Shown: positions 1 to 10,235 of the stretch, in pieces
Numbering within the stretch: position 1 is the first letter of the stretch
How the letters are laid out: the number at the start of each line of letters is the position of its first letter
Source of the DNA: an uncultured Sphingomonas sp.
Lineage (GTDB): Bacteria > Pseudomonadota > Alphaproteobacteria > Sphingomonadales > Sphingomonadaceae
Length of the DNA: 64,000 bases
Direction of reading: 5' to 3'
NCBI GenBank assembly: GCA_913775975.1
Contig: CAJYLQ010000037.1
Span: 62,001-126,000, forward strand
Notes under the pieces: model-generated
What the model was told of the DNA's origin: nothing
The model's input: only the letters and a program-made list of their open reading frames with translations
The model's database searches: none
Program-made: the position numbers and the translations under genes

Positions 1-1062
1 CTGCCCCAGCAGTTCCCGATGGATGTCGGCGTGGGCGTGCGCCGCCGTGATCGCGACGGCGACGGTCCGGCCGCGCTCCTCCGCGACCGGACCGTAGATC
101 TCGGCCAGCGCCTCCAGCATGTCGGGCAGGTCGACGCGGCGGAAGCTGTCGCGCGCCAGCCCCGCCTCCGCCCGGCGGATGCTGAGCGCCGTCTCCACGA
201 TCGCCAACAGCCGGTCGCCCTCCGCATGGGCCGCCTCGACCGCGCCGACGGCCAGCATGGGGTCCGCATCGGGCGCCGCCAGCGTGGCGCGCGCGCGTTC
301 CAGCGAGGACCGCATCCGCGTGATCGGCGACTTCAGGTCGTGCGCCAGCGCGTCCGTCGCCAGTCGCAGTCCGTCGACCAGGCCGGCGATCTGGTCCAGC
401 GTCAGGTTCACCGCCCGGCCGAGCGCGGCAAAGGCGTCGCGGCCGGGATCGGGGGGCACGCGGCGCGACAGGTCACCGGCGCGGGCGTGGGACAGCGTGT
501 CCACCACCTCGCGCAGCCGGTCGGTGAAGATCCGGGCGGACAGCCATGCCGTCGCACCCGCGAACAGGATCGCCAGCAACAGCGCGACGAGGCTGGCATC
601 GCCGAACACCTGCGTCGCGCGCTCCTCCCCCTGATCGACGACGCCGGTCAGCAGGCGCGCGCCGTCGGGCAGCGGCGTGATGCGCACGCGCGTCATGTCC
701 GGCGCGATGTGGTTCGTGCGCTGCACCGGGATGATCGCGGTGTCCGCCTCCTGGTCGAGGCCGGCGGGCCAGTGGGCCAGATTGCCCGTGATCCGCCCGT
801 CCGGCGCGCGCAGCAGCATCACCGCGCCGCGCGTGATCGTGGTGGTGGAACGGGTCAGCACCGTTCGCTCCAGCCCCGCCGTCCCGTCACGGCCATATAC
901 GGCGAGCAGGTCGTCGCGCAGCACGTCCGCCATCCGCGCAGTCTGCTGCGTCATCTCCCAGCGTAGATACACGCCGATGCCGACCATCAGCACCGTCGCC
1001 GCCGTGATCTGAAAGGCGAAGACGAGGCCCGCGAGGCGCAACGTAGTGGATGCGACCCGCAT
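1..1062 (-). CDS. Sensor histidine kinase (partial, runs off left edge)
   Basis: Minus-strand reading from ATG at 1062 (MRVASTTLRLAGLVFAFQITAATVLMVG...) gives TM segments, a HAMP-like region and a dimerisation-like stretch (DALAHDLKSPITRMRSSLE); follows a response regulator on the same strand. Confidence 0.88.
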   Translation of the reverse strand, partial: MRVASTTLRLAGLVFAFQITAATVLMVGIGVYLRWEMTQQTARMADVLRDDLLAVYGRDGTAGLERTVLTRSTTTITRGAVMLLRAPDGRITGNLAHWPAGLDQEADTAIIPVQRTNHIAPDMTRVRITPLPDGARLLTGVVDQGEERATQVFGDASLVALLLAILFAGATAWLSARIFTDRLREVVDTLSHARAGDLSRRVPPDPGRDAFAALGRAVNLTLDQIAGLVDGLRLATDALAHDLKSPITRMRSSLERARATLAAPDADPMLAVGAVEAAHAEGDRLLAIVETALSIRRAEAGLARDSFRRVDLPDMLEALAEIYGPVAEERGRTVAVAITAAHAHADIHRELLGQ

Positions 1063-1076
1063 CGGCTGCCTGCGTC

Positions 1077-1763
1077 CTACCGTTCTGCGCCCAGACGATA
1101 GCCGACGCCGCGCACCGTATGCAGCAGCGGCCGGGAGAACCCCTCATCCACCTTCTTGCGCAACCGGCTGACATGGACGTCGATCACGTTCGTGCCGGGA
1201 TCGAAATGATAGTCCCACACGCCTTCCAGCAGCATCGTGCGCGTCACGACCTGCCCGGCATGGCGGAGAAGGAATTCGAGCAGCCGGAACTCGCGCGGCT
1301 GAAGCTCGACATTCTGACCTGCGCGCTTCACGCGGCGCGACAGCAGGTCCATCTCCAGATCGTCGCACGACAGCACGGTTTCCGCCGCGGCGGCCGATGC
1401 GGCGGCGCGGCGCATCAACAGGCGGATGCGCGCGATTAGCTCGGCGAAGGTGAAGGGCTTGGCCAGATAGTCGTCGGCACCGCTGGTCAGCCCCTTCACC
1501 CGATCCTCCGGCGCGCCCAGGGCGGACAGCAGGATGACGGGCGTCGCGATGCCCGCGCCGCGCAGCGCCGCCAGCACCGCCATCCCATCCATTCCCGGCA
1601 GCATCCGGTCGAGAATGATGCAGTCGTGGCTGCCGTCCGTCGCATGGAACAGCCCGTCGCGGCCCGTATCGGCGCGATCGACGACGAAGCCATGCTCTTC
1701 CAGGCTTTTCGCGATGAAGTCGGCAGTGGCGCGATCGTCCTCGATCAGCAGGATCTTGCCCAA
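1077..1763 (-). CDS. OmpR/PhoB-family response regulator
   Basis: MGKILLIEDDRATADFI...DCIILDRMLPGMDGMAVL receiver plus winged-helix C-terminus (RTMLLEGVWDYHFDPGTNVIDVHVSRLRKKVD). Confidence 0.95.
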   Translation of the reverse strand: MGKILLIEDDRATADFIAKSLEEHGFVVDRADTGRDGLFHATDGSHDCIILDRMLPGMDGMAVLAALRGAGIATPVILLSALGAPEDRVKGLTSGADDYLAKPFTFAELIARIRLLMRRAAASAAAAETVLSCDDLEMDLLSRRVKRAGQNVELQPREFRLLEFLLRHAGQVVTRTMLLEGVWDYHFDPGTNVIDVHVSRLRKKVDEGFSRPLLHTVRGVGYRLGAER

Positions 1764-1930
1764 AAGAAGCGGCCTCCGGTCAGCGGCGAGGAGCCGGGGC
1801 TAGCACGTTCCGCACTGCCAGCCCAAGGGCCTGTCGCCCGGGATCCCACGATCATGACCGATCCGTCATGATCCGGCCATGCCCCCGCAGCCTGTGCCCT
1901 GCCAAGGGGATAGCGGCTGAAGGAGTGACC

Positions 1931-2767
1931 ATGACCCCATCCCCGACGACCCTGCCGGATCGGGCCGCGCCGCGCCGCGCCCGACGTGGCCGGGTCTTGG
2001 GCGTCGCGGTCGTGCTGTTGCTGCTGTGTGCTCCGCTCCTGGAATGCTGGCGGCTCGGCTACCCCTATGGTCCGGTGTTCAGCGACGTGCCGGCCGGGGC
2101 GCCCGCCTCTGGCGGCGCGACGCATACGGCGGCGGTGTTCCTGTCGGGCGACCTGGGGTTCAACACCGGCATGGGGCCGCGCATCGCCGAACGGCTGGCG
2201 CGGCAGGGGATGCCGGTCGTCGCGATCAACTCGCTGGCGGCCTTTGCCGGGCGGGGGTCGCCCGAACAGGCGGCGCAGCTGCTGTCGCAGGCGGTGCGTC
2301 GTGCCACCGGGCGGCCCGGGATCGATCATGTGCTGCTGATCGGCCAGTCGTTCGGCGCCAACATCATCCTGGCGGGCGTGCCGCACCTGCCGCGTGACGT
2401 CGCGGCACGGATCACGCTGATCGAGCTGGTCGTGCCGACCGACACCATCGCGTTTCGCGCGACGCCGGCCGGGTTGTTCAGCGGCAGCGACGGCGCGGCG
2501 CTGCCCTATGCTCGCGCGGTGCGCAATACGCCGGTGCTGTGCATCCACGGCAATCAGGAAACGGGCAGCCTGTGCCCGGAGTGGCATCAAGCCAATGTGG
2601 CCTCGATCGGCCTGCCGGGGGCGCATCTGCTGCGCCGGGATTCGGCGCTTGTCGCGGCGGTGCTGTTACGCGCCTATATGGAAAGTCGGACCCCGCATGG
2701 GGGCGCGGCATCTGCCGCTCCGATCATCCAGCCGACGCCGGCCGTCCGGCATCGCGCCGCTGCGTAA
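1931..2767 (+). CDS. VirJ/AcvB-like periplasmic hydrolase
   Basis: AVFLSGDLGFNTGMGPRIAERLARQGMPVVAINSL and LLIGQSFGANIILAGVPHLP (GxSxG nucleophile elbow); resembles the ORF at 5946. Confidence 0.8.
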   Translation: MTPSPTTLPDRAAPRRARRGRVLGVAVVLLLLCAPLLECWRLGYPYGPVFSDVPAGAPASGGATHTAAVFLSGDLGFNTGMGPRIAERLARQGMPVVAINSLAAFAGRGSPEQAAQLLSQAVRRATGRPGIDHVLLIGQSFGANIILAGVPHLPRDVAARITLIELVVPTDTIAFRATPAGLFSGSDGAALPYARAVRNTPVLCIHGNQETGSLCPEWHQANVASIGLPGAHLLRRDSALVAAVLLRAYMESRTPHGGAASAAPIIQPTPAVRHRAAA

Positions 2768-2778
2768 AGGAAGTGCGT

Positions 2779-3276
2779 ATGTTTAAAAGGGAAAGCGCGG
2801 CGCCGCGCAAGTTCATTGGGAAGGGCAGGGGACGTTCTGCGCGCGCCCTCGCACGCCACGGGGCCCTTGCCGCAATGGCGACGATGGGGCTGGCCGCGAC
2901 CACTGGCGCTGCGGCGGCCGCGCCGGCGATTCCCGACGCCCTGTGGCTCAACCCCTTTCGAAGCGTCGTCGTGCGGACCGGCCCGTGCGGCGAGCGGCTG
3001 TGCGGCTGGGTCGCCTGGGCCAATGCCAAGGCGGAGGCGGACGCGCGCGAGCACAAGATCGAGCGGCTGGTCGGCACGATGCTGCTGGAGAACTATCGCC
3101 CCAGCGGCGCGATAACGTGGCGGGGCACGCTGTATGTCCCCGACATGGACAGCCGCTTCTCGTCGGAGATCACGCTGATCTCTCCCAACGAGATGAAGGT
3201 GAAGGGGTGCATCCTTGGCGGCCTGTTCTGCAAGTCGCAGATATGGACGCGCGTGACGGAGTTGCCGCGTGGCTGA
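2779..3276 (+). CDS. DUF2147-like secreted protein
   Basis: N-terminal signal-like segment; LWLNPFRSVVVRTGPCGERLCGWVAW...GCILGGLFCKSQIWTRV pattern. Confidence 0.75.
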   Translation: MFKRESAAPRKFIGKGRGRSARALARHGALAAMATMGLAATTGAAAAAPAIPDALWLNPFRSVVVRTGPCGERLCGWVAWANAKAEADAREHKIERLVGTMLLENYRPSGAITWRGTLYVPDMDSRFSSEITLISPNEMKVKGCILGGLFCKSQIWTRVTELPRG

Positions 3277-5944
3277 ACGCCTCGCTCGCCTGTCCCGCTA
3301 TCGCGGAGCGATCACGGCGCTGGTCGCCGTGTTCCTCGTCGCGCTGGGACTGGCGGCGCTGGATCGCCTGACGCGGGAGATCCATTATGCCGACGTTCGC
3401 GCGGTCATCCACGGCCTGCCGTCATGGCGGCTGGCGCTGGCGCTGGGCTTTACCGCGCTGAGTTATCTCGCGCTGACCTTTTACGACGTGCTGGCGCTGC
3501 GCATCATCGGGCGCCCGCTACCCTGGCGGACGGCGGCGCTCGCCTCGTTCACCAGCTACACGCTCAGCCACAATCTGGGCCTCGCGCTGTTGACCGGCGG
3601 CTCTGCCCGCTACCGCGTCTATTCGGCGGCGGGGCTGGACGGGCCTGACATCGCGCGGATCATCGGTATCGCCAGCGCCGCGTTCTGGGCTGGCGTCGCC
3701 ACCGTCGCGGGTGCGGCGCTGCTGCTGCACGAGGGCGCGCTGGTGCTGCCTGCCTTGACCCTGTCCGAATCCCTGTCCCATGGCTTGGGCCTCGCGACGC
3801 TGCTCGTGGTCGGGGGCCTGATCGCCGCCTCCGTACGAGTGCGGGGGCCGCTGCGCCTCGCGGGGATGACGCTGCCGTTGCCGCGCCTCAACCACGCTAT
3901 GGGGATGCTCGTCATCTCCATCCTCGATCTCGTCACCGCCAGCGCCGCGCTGTTCGTCCTGATCCCCGCCGCCGCGCCGACGCTGCTGCCCGCCTTCGTC
4001 CTCGCCTATGCGCTGGGGATCGTCGCGTCCGCGGTCACGCATGTGCCCGGCGGCATCGGCATCTTCGAGGCGATCGTGATGAGCGTGCTGCCCGGCGATC
4101 CGGCGGTGCTGCTGGCGGCGCTGGTCGTCTATCGCATCGTCTATTACGTGCTGCCGCTGGCGGCGGCGATCCTGCTGCTGGCCGTGAAGGAGGGGTTCCG
4201 CGAGCGGACGGCGGTGCGCCGCCTGTCGCACGCGCCCGCGATCATCTCCCAGGTTGCGCCGGTCGTACTGGGCACAGCCACCTTTTGCGGCGGTGTCGTG
4301 CTGCTCCTGTCCGATGCGCTGCCGGCGCTCGGCTATCGCACGCGCGTGCTGGCGCGGTTCATGCCGCTGCCGTTCATCGAGGCGAGCCATATCGCCGCCA
4401 GCCTGGTCGGCACCGCGCTGCTGCTGCTGGTGCCTGGCCTCTACCGCCGGCTGGATGCGGCGAACCTGGCGGCGCGGGTGCTGCTGCTGGCGGGCGCCGT
4501 CTTCTCGCTGGTGAAGGGCATCGATTACGAGGAGGCGATCGTCTGCCTTACGATCGCGGGGCTGCTCCACTGGACGCGCGGCGCCTTCTACCGGAAGACC
4601 GCGCTGACCGCCGCGCCGCTGCCGGCCAGCTGGAGCGCGTGTGTGGCGATCGCGCTGGCGGTGGCGGCCTGGACCGGCTTCTTCGCCTTTCGCCGCATCC
4701 CCTATTCGGATGCGCTGTGGTGGCAGTTCGCGGTCCATGACGACGCGCCGCGATTCCTGCGGGCGATGCTGGCGGTGGCGGTGATGCTGGCCGCGATCGC
4801 GGTATGGCGCGCCTTCGCCCCTGCGCCGTCCTCCGCCGTGCCGGTCCGGTCGCCGGGGCGCGAGGCGCTGGACGCCGCGCTGGCCTGCGCCGACCGGACC
4901 GACGCGATGCTGGCGCTGACGGGGGACAAGCGCTTCCTGTGGTCGGACGACGGCACCGCCTTCGTCATGTACCAGATCGCCGGGAGTAGCTGGGTGGTGA
5001 TGGGCGACCCGGTCGGCCCGCGCGACGCTTGGCCTGACCTGTTGTGGCAGCTGCGGGAAAAGGCGGACGCGGCGCAGGGACGGCTCTTGTTGTACGAACT
5101 GTCCGCCCCCGCGCTGGAGCTGGCGATCGGCATGGGCTTGCAGATCATCAAGTACGGCGAGGAGGCGATCGTCGACCTTACCGACTTCACGCTCGCGACG
5201 CCGCAGCGGCGATCGGTCCGGCGCGCGGCGCAGGCGGCGGCGAACAAGGGTGCGACCTTCCGCATCCTGCCCGCCGCCGAGGTGCCGGCGATGCTCGACA
5301 CGCTGCAGGCGGTGTCCGACAGCTGGATGGGCGAGAAGGGCCGCCGGGAGAAGGGCTTCAGCCTAGGGCGGTTCGACCGGGATTATCTGGTCAATTTCGA
5401 CATCGCGCTGGTGATGCTGGGCGACGAGGTGATCGCCTTCGCCAATCTGTGGCTGACCGCCAACCGCAACGAGGCATCGGTCGACCTGATGCGTCAGCGC
5501 GCCGACGTGCCGCCGGGGACGATGGATTTCCTGTTCACCCAGATCATGCTGTGGGCGCAGGCGGAGGGCTATCGGCGCTTTTCGCTGGGGATGGCGCCGC
5601 TGTCGGGCATCGCGGACCGGCGCCTCGCCCCGGCCTGGGCGCGGATGAGCGCCTTCGTCTTCCGCCACGGCGAGCGGTTGTACGGATTTCGCGGCCTGCG
5701 CACCTACAAGGAAAAATATGCGCCGTCGTGGGAGGCGCGCTATATCGCGGGCCCGCGCGGACTGGCGCTGGCGGGGGCGATGCACGATCTGTCGCGGCTG
5801 ATCGGCGGGCGGGTGCGCCGGTTGCGCCACGCGTCCGTACCGCCGCCGATGCCGCCGCGGGTCCCCGATCCGTCCTTATCCGATACCGTGCCGCCGCCGA
5901 TCAAGCGCGGGATCGGCCGCCCCCCTCTTGCGATGGTGCTGTGA
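3269..5944 (+). CDS. mprF: Bifunctional lysylphosphatidylglycerol flippase/synthetase MprF (LpiA-like)
   Basis: 891 aa; long multi-TM N-terminus and soluble DUF2156-type C-terminus (GDPVGPRDAWPDLLWQLREKAD..., FSLGMAPLSGIADRRLAPAWARMSAFVFRHGERLYGFRGLRTYKEKYAPSWEARYIAGP). Confidence 0.92.
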   Translation: MAERLARLSRYRGAITALVAVFLVALGLAALDRLTREIHYADVRAVIHGLPSWRLALALGFTALSYLALTFYDVLALRIIGRPLPWRTAALASFTSYTLSHNLGLALLTGGSARYRVYSAAGLDGPDIARIIGIASAAFWAGVATVAGAALLLHEGALVLPALTLSESLSHGLGLATLLVVGGLIAASVRVRGPLRLAGMTLPLPRLNHAMGMLVISILDLVTASAALFVLIPAAAPTLLPAFVLAYALGIVASAVTHVPGGIGIFEAIVMSVLPGDPAVLLAALVVYRIVYYVLPLAAAILLLAVKEGFRERTAVRRLSHAPAIISQVAPVVLGTATFCGGVVLLLSDALPALGYRTRVLARFMPLPFIEASHIAASLVGTALLLLVPGLYRRLDAANLAARVLLLAGAVFSLVKGIDYEEAIVCLTIAGLLHWTRGAFYRKTALTAAPLPASWSACVAIALAVAAWTGFFAFRRIPYSDALWWQFAVHDDAPRFLRAMLAVAVMLAAIAVWRAFAPAPSSAVPVRSPGREALDAALACADRTDAMLALTGDKRFLWSDDGTAFVMYQIAGSSWVVMGDPVGPRDAWPDLLWQLREKADAAQGRLLLYELSAPALELAIGMGLQIIKYGEEAIVDLTDFTLATPQRRSVRRAAQAAANKGATFRILPAAEVPAMLDTLQAVSDSWMGEKGRREKGFSLGRFDRDYLVNFDIALVMLGDEVIAFANLWLTANRNEASVDLMRQRADVPPGTMDFLFTQIMLWAQAEGYRRFSLGMAPLSGIADRRLAPAWARMSAFVFRHGERLYGFRGLRTYKEKYAPSWEARYIAGPRGLALAGAMHDLSRLIGGRVRRLRHASVPPPMPPRVPDPSLSDTVPPPIKRGIGRPPLAMVL

Positions 5945-5945
5945 C

Positions 5946-6737
5946 ATGTCGTCCCTGACCCTTCCCGCCGCAGAGCCGCGTCACACTGCCGTCCCCACTG
6001 CCGGAAGCCGCCCGCCGTCCCGCTGGCAGGTCTTGGCACTGGTCGCGGCGATCGTGACGCTCGCGGCCACCGCCACGGCGGCGGGGGTGGCGGCGCTGAT
6101 GGCGGGGGGGAACCTTCAGATCATCGGCCCGCCGCCCGGCCATGCGCAGACCGTCGCGGTGTTCGTGTCGGGTGATGCGGGGTTGAAGTTCGGCATGGGC
6201 AAGCCGGTGACGCGCGCCCTGTCCGCGCGCGGCCTGCCGGTGTTCGGCGTCAGCTCCCCCGCCGTCTTCCGCACGCGCAAGACGCATGACGAGGTCGTCG
6301 CCATCGTCGCGGATGCGATCCGTGCCGCGCTTGCCACGACGGAGGCGAAACGGATCGTGCTGATGGGCCAGTCCTATGGCGCCGACATGGTTTCGGTCGC
6401 GGCGCCCGATCTGCCTGCGGATCTCAAAAGCCGGATCGCGGCGATCGTGCTGGTGGTGCCGGGCAAGACCGCCTTCTTCCGTGCCGACGCACTCGGCTTC
6501 GCCTATCGCGGCAAGCCGGATGCGGAGCCGGCGGCGGGGATGCGCACCGTCGATTGGACGCCGGTGATCTGCGTCTATGGCGTGAAGGAAGATGACAGCC
6601 AGTGCCCGCTGTTGGCCGGCAGCCCCGCCCGGCTGATCCCGCTGCCCGGCGGCCATTACCTGGATCATGACGAGGACCGGCTGATCGGCGCGCTGGTCGA
6701 ACAGCTGCACGCGATCGACCCTACGCTGTTGCCGTGA
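5946..6737 (+). CDS. VirJ/AcvB-like periplasmic hydrolase (second copy)
   Basis: AVFVSGDAGLKFGMGKPVTRALSARGLPVFGVSS, IVLMGQSYGADMVSVAAPDLPADLKSRI. Confidence 0.8.
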   Translation: MSSLTLPAAEPRHTAVPTAGSRPPSRWQVLALVAAIVTLAATATAAGVAALMAGGNLQIIGPPPGHAQTVAVFVSGDAGLKFGMGKPVTRALSARGLPVFGVSSPAVFRTRKTHDEVVAIVADAIRAALATTEAKRIVLMGQSYGADMVSVAAPDLPADLKSRIAAIVLVVPGKTAFFRADALGFAYRGKPDAEPAAGMRTVDWTPVICVYGVKEDDSQCPLLAGSPARLIPLPGGHYLDHDEDRLIGALVEQLHAIDPTLLP

Positions 6738-6871
6738 CCGCACCCTCGGCAACGCGCCTGCAGTAGATGACGAAAGCGTAATCGGCCCCCCATCGCGCCC
6801 GCAGGGCTTAGGCGCTAAGGCGACGATCCGGTTCGCGGCGGCGGCGTCGCGTCGATAGGGCATCTCACGTC

Positions 6872-9800
6872 ATGCGCGCACCCGTTTTCTTCGATCCGAC
6901 CGGCCGGCGCGGGCGCTGGTCGAAGCGTATCGTCGCGGTGCTGATCGGGCTGGTGGTGGTCGCCGCGCTCGCCTTTGCGACGACGGTGTTGCTGGTCCCG
7001 CCCGGCAAGGATCTGGCGCTGCCGCTGCGCCAGCCCCGCGCCGCCGCACTGCGCGGCTCGCCGCCCCGGCGCGGATTGAACGCGTGGCTACCGCGCAAGC
7101 AGTCGGCGAGCCCGCACACGCCGCTGTCTGTGGGCTTCTACGTGCCGGGCAACGATACCAGCATCGCCTCGCTGCGTCGGCATATCGGCTCGCTCGACTG
7201 GGTGGTGCCCGCGACGATCAGCGTCGCCGGCCCGAATCACGCCGTCAGCGTCGAGGACGATCCGCGCTTCGCACGGATGATCGCCGCGCTGAAGGCGTCG
7301 AAGCGGATGCCCAAGATCCTGCCGATGGTGCAGAATTACGGCAACGACAATTGGGACGGTGCGGGCGCGGCGGCACTGCTGCGCGACCGGGCGGCCAGCC
7401 GGGCCTTCGCGACGCGCCTGGGTGCGATGGTCCGCGACGGTCACGATGCCGGATTGGTGATGGATTTCGAGTCGCTGCCGCCCTCCGCGATGCGCGGCTA
7501 TCTCCTGTTCCTGCGCGACCTGCGCGCCGCGCTGCCGGTCGGATCGCAGATCGCGCTGACCGTGCCGGCCGGCGACGCCAGCTGGCCGCTCGCCGCCTTT
7601 TCGCGGGTCGCCGATCGCGTGATCTTCATGGCGTACGACCAGCATTGGCAGGGCGGATCGCCCGGCCCGATCGCCGCGCAGGACTGGTTCGTGAAAGAGG
7701 TCGCCGCCGCGCGCCGCGCGATCGGGCCGGACAAGCTGGTCGTGGCGCTGGGCAGCTATGCCTATGACTGGCATGGCGGCGAAACCGACGCGCTGACGAT
7801 CGAGGAGGCGTGGCTGGACGCACACGACAGCAGCGCCAAGGTCGTGTTCGATCCGGTCAGCGGCAATGCCGGATTCGCGTTCGAGGATGACGGCCAGCAT
7901 CACAGCGTCTGGATGCTGGACGCCGCCAGCAGCTGGAACGAGATGCAGGCGCTGAAGCATCTGGGGATCGACGACGTCGCGCTCTGGCGGCTGGGCAGCG
8001 AGGATCCCGGTTTCTGGGAAGACCTGCGCGCCTTCCGCACCGGCGGCCTGCCCGATCTGTCGCACGTTCCCGCGCTGCTCAACACGGATGTCGAGGGATC
8101 GGGCGAGATCCTGCGCATCACCGCGTCGCCGGTCGACGGCCGCCGCCGCCTGTCGATCGACCCGCACGGACTGGTCCGGGCGGAGGTATATGATCAGCTG
8201 CCCACCCCCTATGTCGTCCGCCGCGCGGGCGGGGCCGATCCGAAGCGGATCGCGCTGACATTCGACGACGGACCCGATGGCGACTGGACGCCGAAGATCC
8301 TGGACGTGCTGGAGGCGAACCGCGTCCCTGCGACGTTCTTCGTCGTCGGCGAGAACGCGCTGGAGCATCCCGCGCTGCTCAACCGCATCATCGCGTCGGG
8401 CGGGGAGATCGGCAACCACAGCTACACCCACCCCAATATGGCCAATTCCTCGCCCGGGGCGACCCGGCTGGAGCTGAATGCGACACAGCGTCTGGTGGAG
8501 GCCTATACCGGCCGGGCGATGACGCTGTTCCGCGCGCCCTATTTCGGTGACGCGGAGCCGACCACGACGGACGAGCTGTTGCCCGCGCTGACCGCGCAGC
8601 AGGCGGGCTACACGGTCGTCGGCCTGCACGTCGATCCCAACGACTGGCAGCGGCCGGGCGCCGACGCGATCGTCCGGCAGGTGCTGGATCAGGTGCATCG
8701 CGCCACGCCGGAAAACACGGGCAATATCGTGCTGCTGCACGACGGAGGCGGCGATCGATCCGAAACCGTAGAGGCGCTGCCCCGGATCATCGCGGCGCTG
8801 CGGGCGGAGGGCTATCACTTCGTCACCGCCTCGCAGCTTGTCGGCCTGCCGATGGATCAGGCGATGCCGCGCGTGACGGGCGAGGATCTGCTGGCGGTCC
8901 GGATCGACGTCGCGACCTTCATCGTGCTGGCCGGCATCGTGATGGCGATCGGCTGGATCTTCTATGTCGCGATCGTGCTGGGCGTGGCGCGCGCGGTCAT
9001 CATCGCCGCGCTCGCCTGGTGGCAGAGCCGCCGCGTCCGCCCGGAACCGCCGACCTTCACCCCGTCCGTCTCGGTCATCATCCCGGCGTGGAACGAGGAA
9101 CGGGTGATCGCCGCCTCGGTCGCCCGCGTGCTGGCGAGCGATTATCCCGACCTGCAGGTGATCGTCGCCGACGACGGCTCGCGCGACCGGACCAGCGCGA
9201 TCGTGACGGAGCAGTTCGCGAACGATCCGCGCGTGACGCTGCTGACGCTGGTCAATGGTGGCAAGGCGGCGGCGCTGAACCGCGCGCTCCTCCAGGCGAC
9301 GGGCGAGGTGGTGATCGCGCTGGACGCCGACACCCAGTTCGAACCGCTGACGATCCGCCGGCTCGCGCGCTGGTTCGCCGATCCGCGCATCGGCGCGGTG
9401 GCGGGCGACGCCCGGGTCGGCAACCGCGTGAACATCGTCACGCGCTGGCAGGCCATCGAATACATTACCTCGCAGAATCTGGAGCGGCGCGCCTTCGCCG
9501 GGTTCGACGCGATCACCGTGGTGCCGGGCGCGGTCGGCGCATGGCGGCGCGCGGCACTGGATGCGGTCGGCGGCTATCCCGAGGATACGCTGGCGGAGGA
9601 TCAGGACCTGACCATCGCCGTCCAGCGCGCGGGCTGGCGCGTCACCTACGACCCGCGCGCGACCGCGTGGACGGAGGCGCCGGAAAGCTTCAAGGCGCTA
9701 GCAAAGCAGCGCTATCGCTGGGCGTTCGGCACGCTACAATGCCTGTGGAAGCATCGCGCCATCCTGCGCACCCGCAAACCCGCCGGGCTGGCGCTGGTTG

Positions 9801-10177
9801 GCCTGCCGCAGGCCTGGGTATTCCAGATCCTGTTCGCCGCCGTCTCGCCGATCATCGATCTGGCGCTGGTCGTCTCGACGATCACGACCGTGCTGCGCAT
9901 CACCCAGCATGGCTGGGCGCAGACGCAGGGGGACGTCAGCCTGATGGCGCTGTACTGGGCGATTTTCACCGCCGTGGACGTCGTGTGCGGCTGGGTGGCA
10001 TACCGCCTCGACGGGGGCCGTGCGCGTTATCCGGCGCATCTGCTTGTCGCGCAGCGGCTGGTCTATCGCCAGATCATGTACTGGGTCGTGCTGCGCGCGA
10101 TCGCCTCGGCGATCGGCGGCTGGGTCGTCGGCTGGGGGCAGCTGGACCGCACCGGGCGCGTCACCACGCCGGGCTGA
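6872..10177 (+). CDS. Multidomain GH18-like / polysaccharide deacetylase (NodB) / GT2 glycosyltransferase fusion
   Basis: 1101 aa; GH18-like part (VMDFESLPPSAMRGYLLFLRDLRAAL), NodB part (IALTFDDGPDGDWTPKILDVLE...GNHSYTHPNM), GT2 part (SVIIPAWNEERVIAASVARVLASDYPDLQVIVADDGSRDRT...QRYRWAFGTLQ). Confidence 0.92.
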   Translation: MRAPVFFDPTGRRGRWSKRIVAVLIGLVVVAALAFATTVLLVPPGKDLALPLRQPRAAALRGSPPRRGLNAWLPRKQSASPHTPLSVGFYVPGNDTSIASLRRHIGSLDWVVPATISVAGPNHAVSVEDDPRFARMIAALKASKRMPKILPMVQNYGNDNWDGAGAAALLRDRAASRAFATRLGAMVRDGHDAGLVMDFESLPPSAMRGYLLFLRDLRAALPVGSQIALTVPAGDASWPLAAFSRVADRVIFMAYDQHWQGGSPGPIAAQDWFVKEVAAARRAIGPDKLVVALGSYAYDWHGGETDALTIEEAWLDAHDSSAKVVFDPVSGNAGFAFEDDGQHHSVWMLDAASSWNEMQALKHLGIDDVALWRLGSEDPGFWEDLRAFRTGGLPDLSHVPALLNTDVEGSGEILRITASPVDGRRRLSIDPHGLVRAEVYDQLPTPYVVRRAGGADPKRIALTFDDGPDGDWTPKILDVLEANRVPATFFVVGENALEHPALLNRIIASGGEIGNHSYTHPNMANSSPGATRLELNATQRLVEAYTGRAMTLFRAPYFGDAEPTTTDELLPALTAQQAGYTVVGLHVDPNDWQRPGADAIVRQVLDQVHRATPENTGNIVLLHDGGGDRSETVEALPRIIAALRAEGYHFVTASQLVGLPMDQAMPRVTGEDLLAVRIDVATFIVLAGIVMAIGWIFYVAIVLGVARAVIIAALAWWQSRRVRPEPPTFTPSVSVIIPAWNEERVIAASVARVLASDYPDLQVIVADDGSRDRTSAIVTEQFANDPRVTLLTLVNGGKAAALNRALLQATGEVVIALDADTQFEPLTIRRLARWFADPRIGAVAGDARVGNRVNIVTRWQAIEYITSQNLERRAFAGFDAITVVPGAVGAWRRAALDAVGGYPEDTLAEDQDLTIAVQRAGWRVTYDPRATAWTEAPESFKALAKQRYRWAFGTLQCLWKHRAILRTRKPAGLALVGLPQAWVFQILFAAVSPIIDLALVVSTITTVLRITQHGWAQTQGDVSLMALYWAIFTAVDVVCGWVAYRLDGGRARYPAHLLVAQRLVYRQIMYWVVLRAIASAIGGWVVGWGQLDRTGRVTTPG

Positions 10178-10197
10178 TCCAGATGCGTTGACTTGCC

Positions 10198-10211
10198 CGT
10201 TAGCGCTAACG
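10198..10211. promoter_or_regulatory. Perfect 14-bp palindrome CGTTAGCGCTAACG, candidate LacI-family operator
   Basis: Exact self-complementary sequence about 25 bp before the GH43 start codon; core resembles operators of sugar-responsive LacI-family regulators. Confidence 0.65.
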
Positions 10212-10235
10212 ATAACATGCGCAAAACGGGAGAGA

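Noticed and set aside
3518-4738. 406-aa minus-strand ORF opposite mprF
   Set aside because: Arg/Gln/Asp-rich composition typical of antisense frames in GC-rich genes; the plus strand encodes clear MprF.
7088-8818. 576-aa minus-strand ORF
   Set aside because: Antisense shadow of the GH18/NodB/GT2 gene; no recognisable domain.
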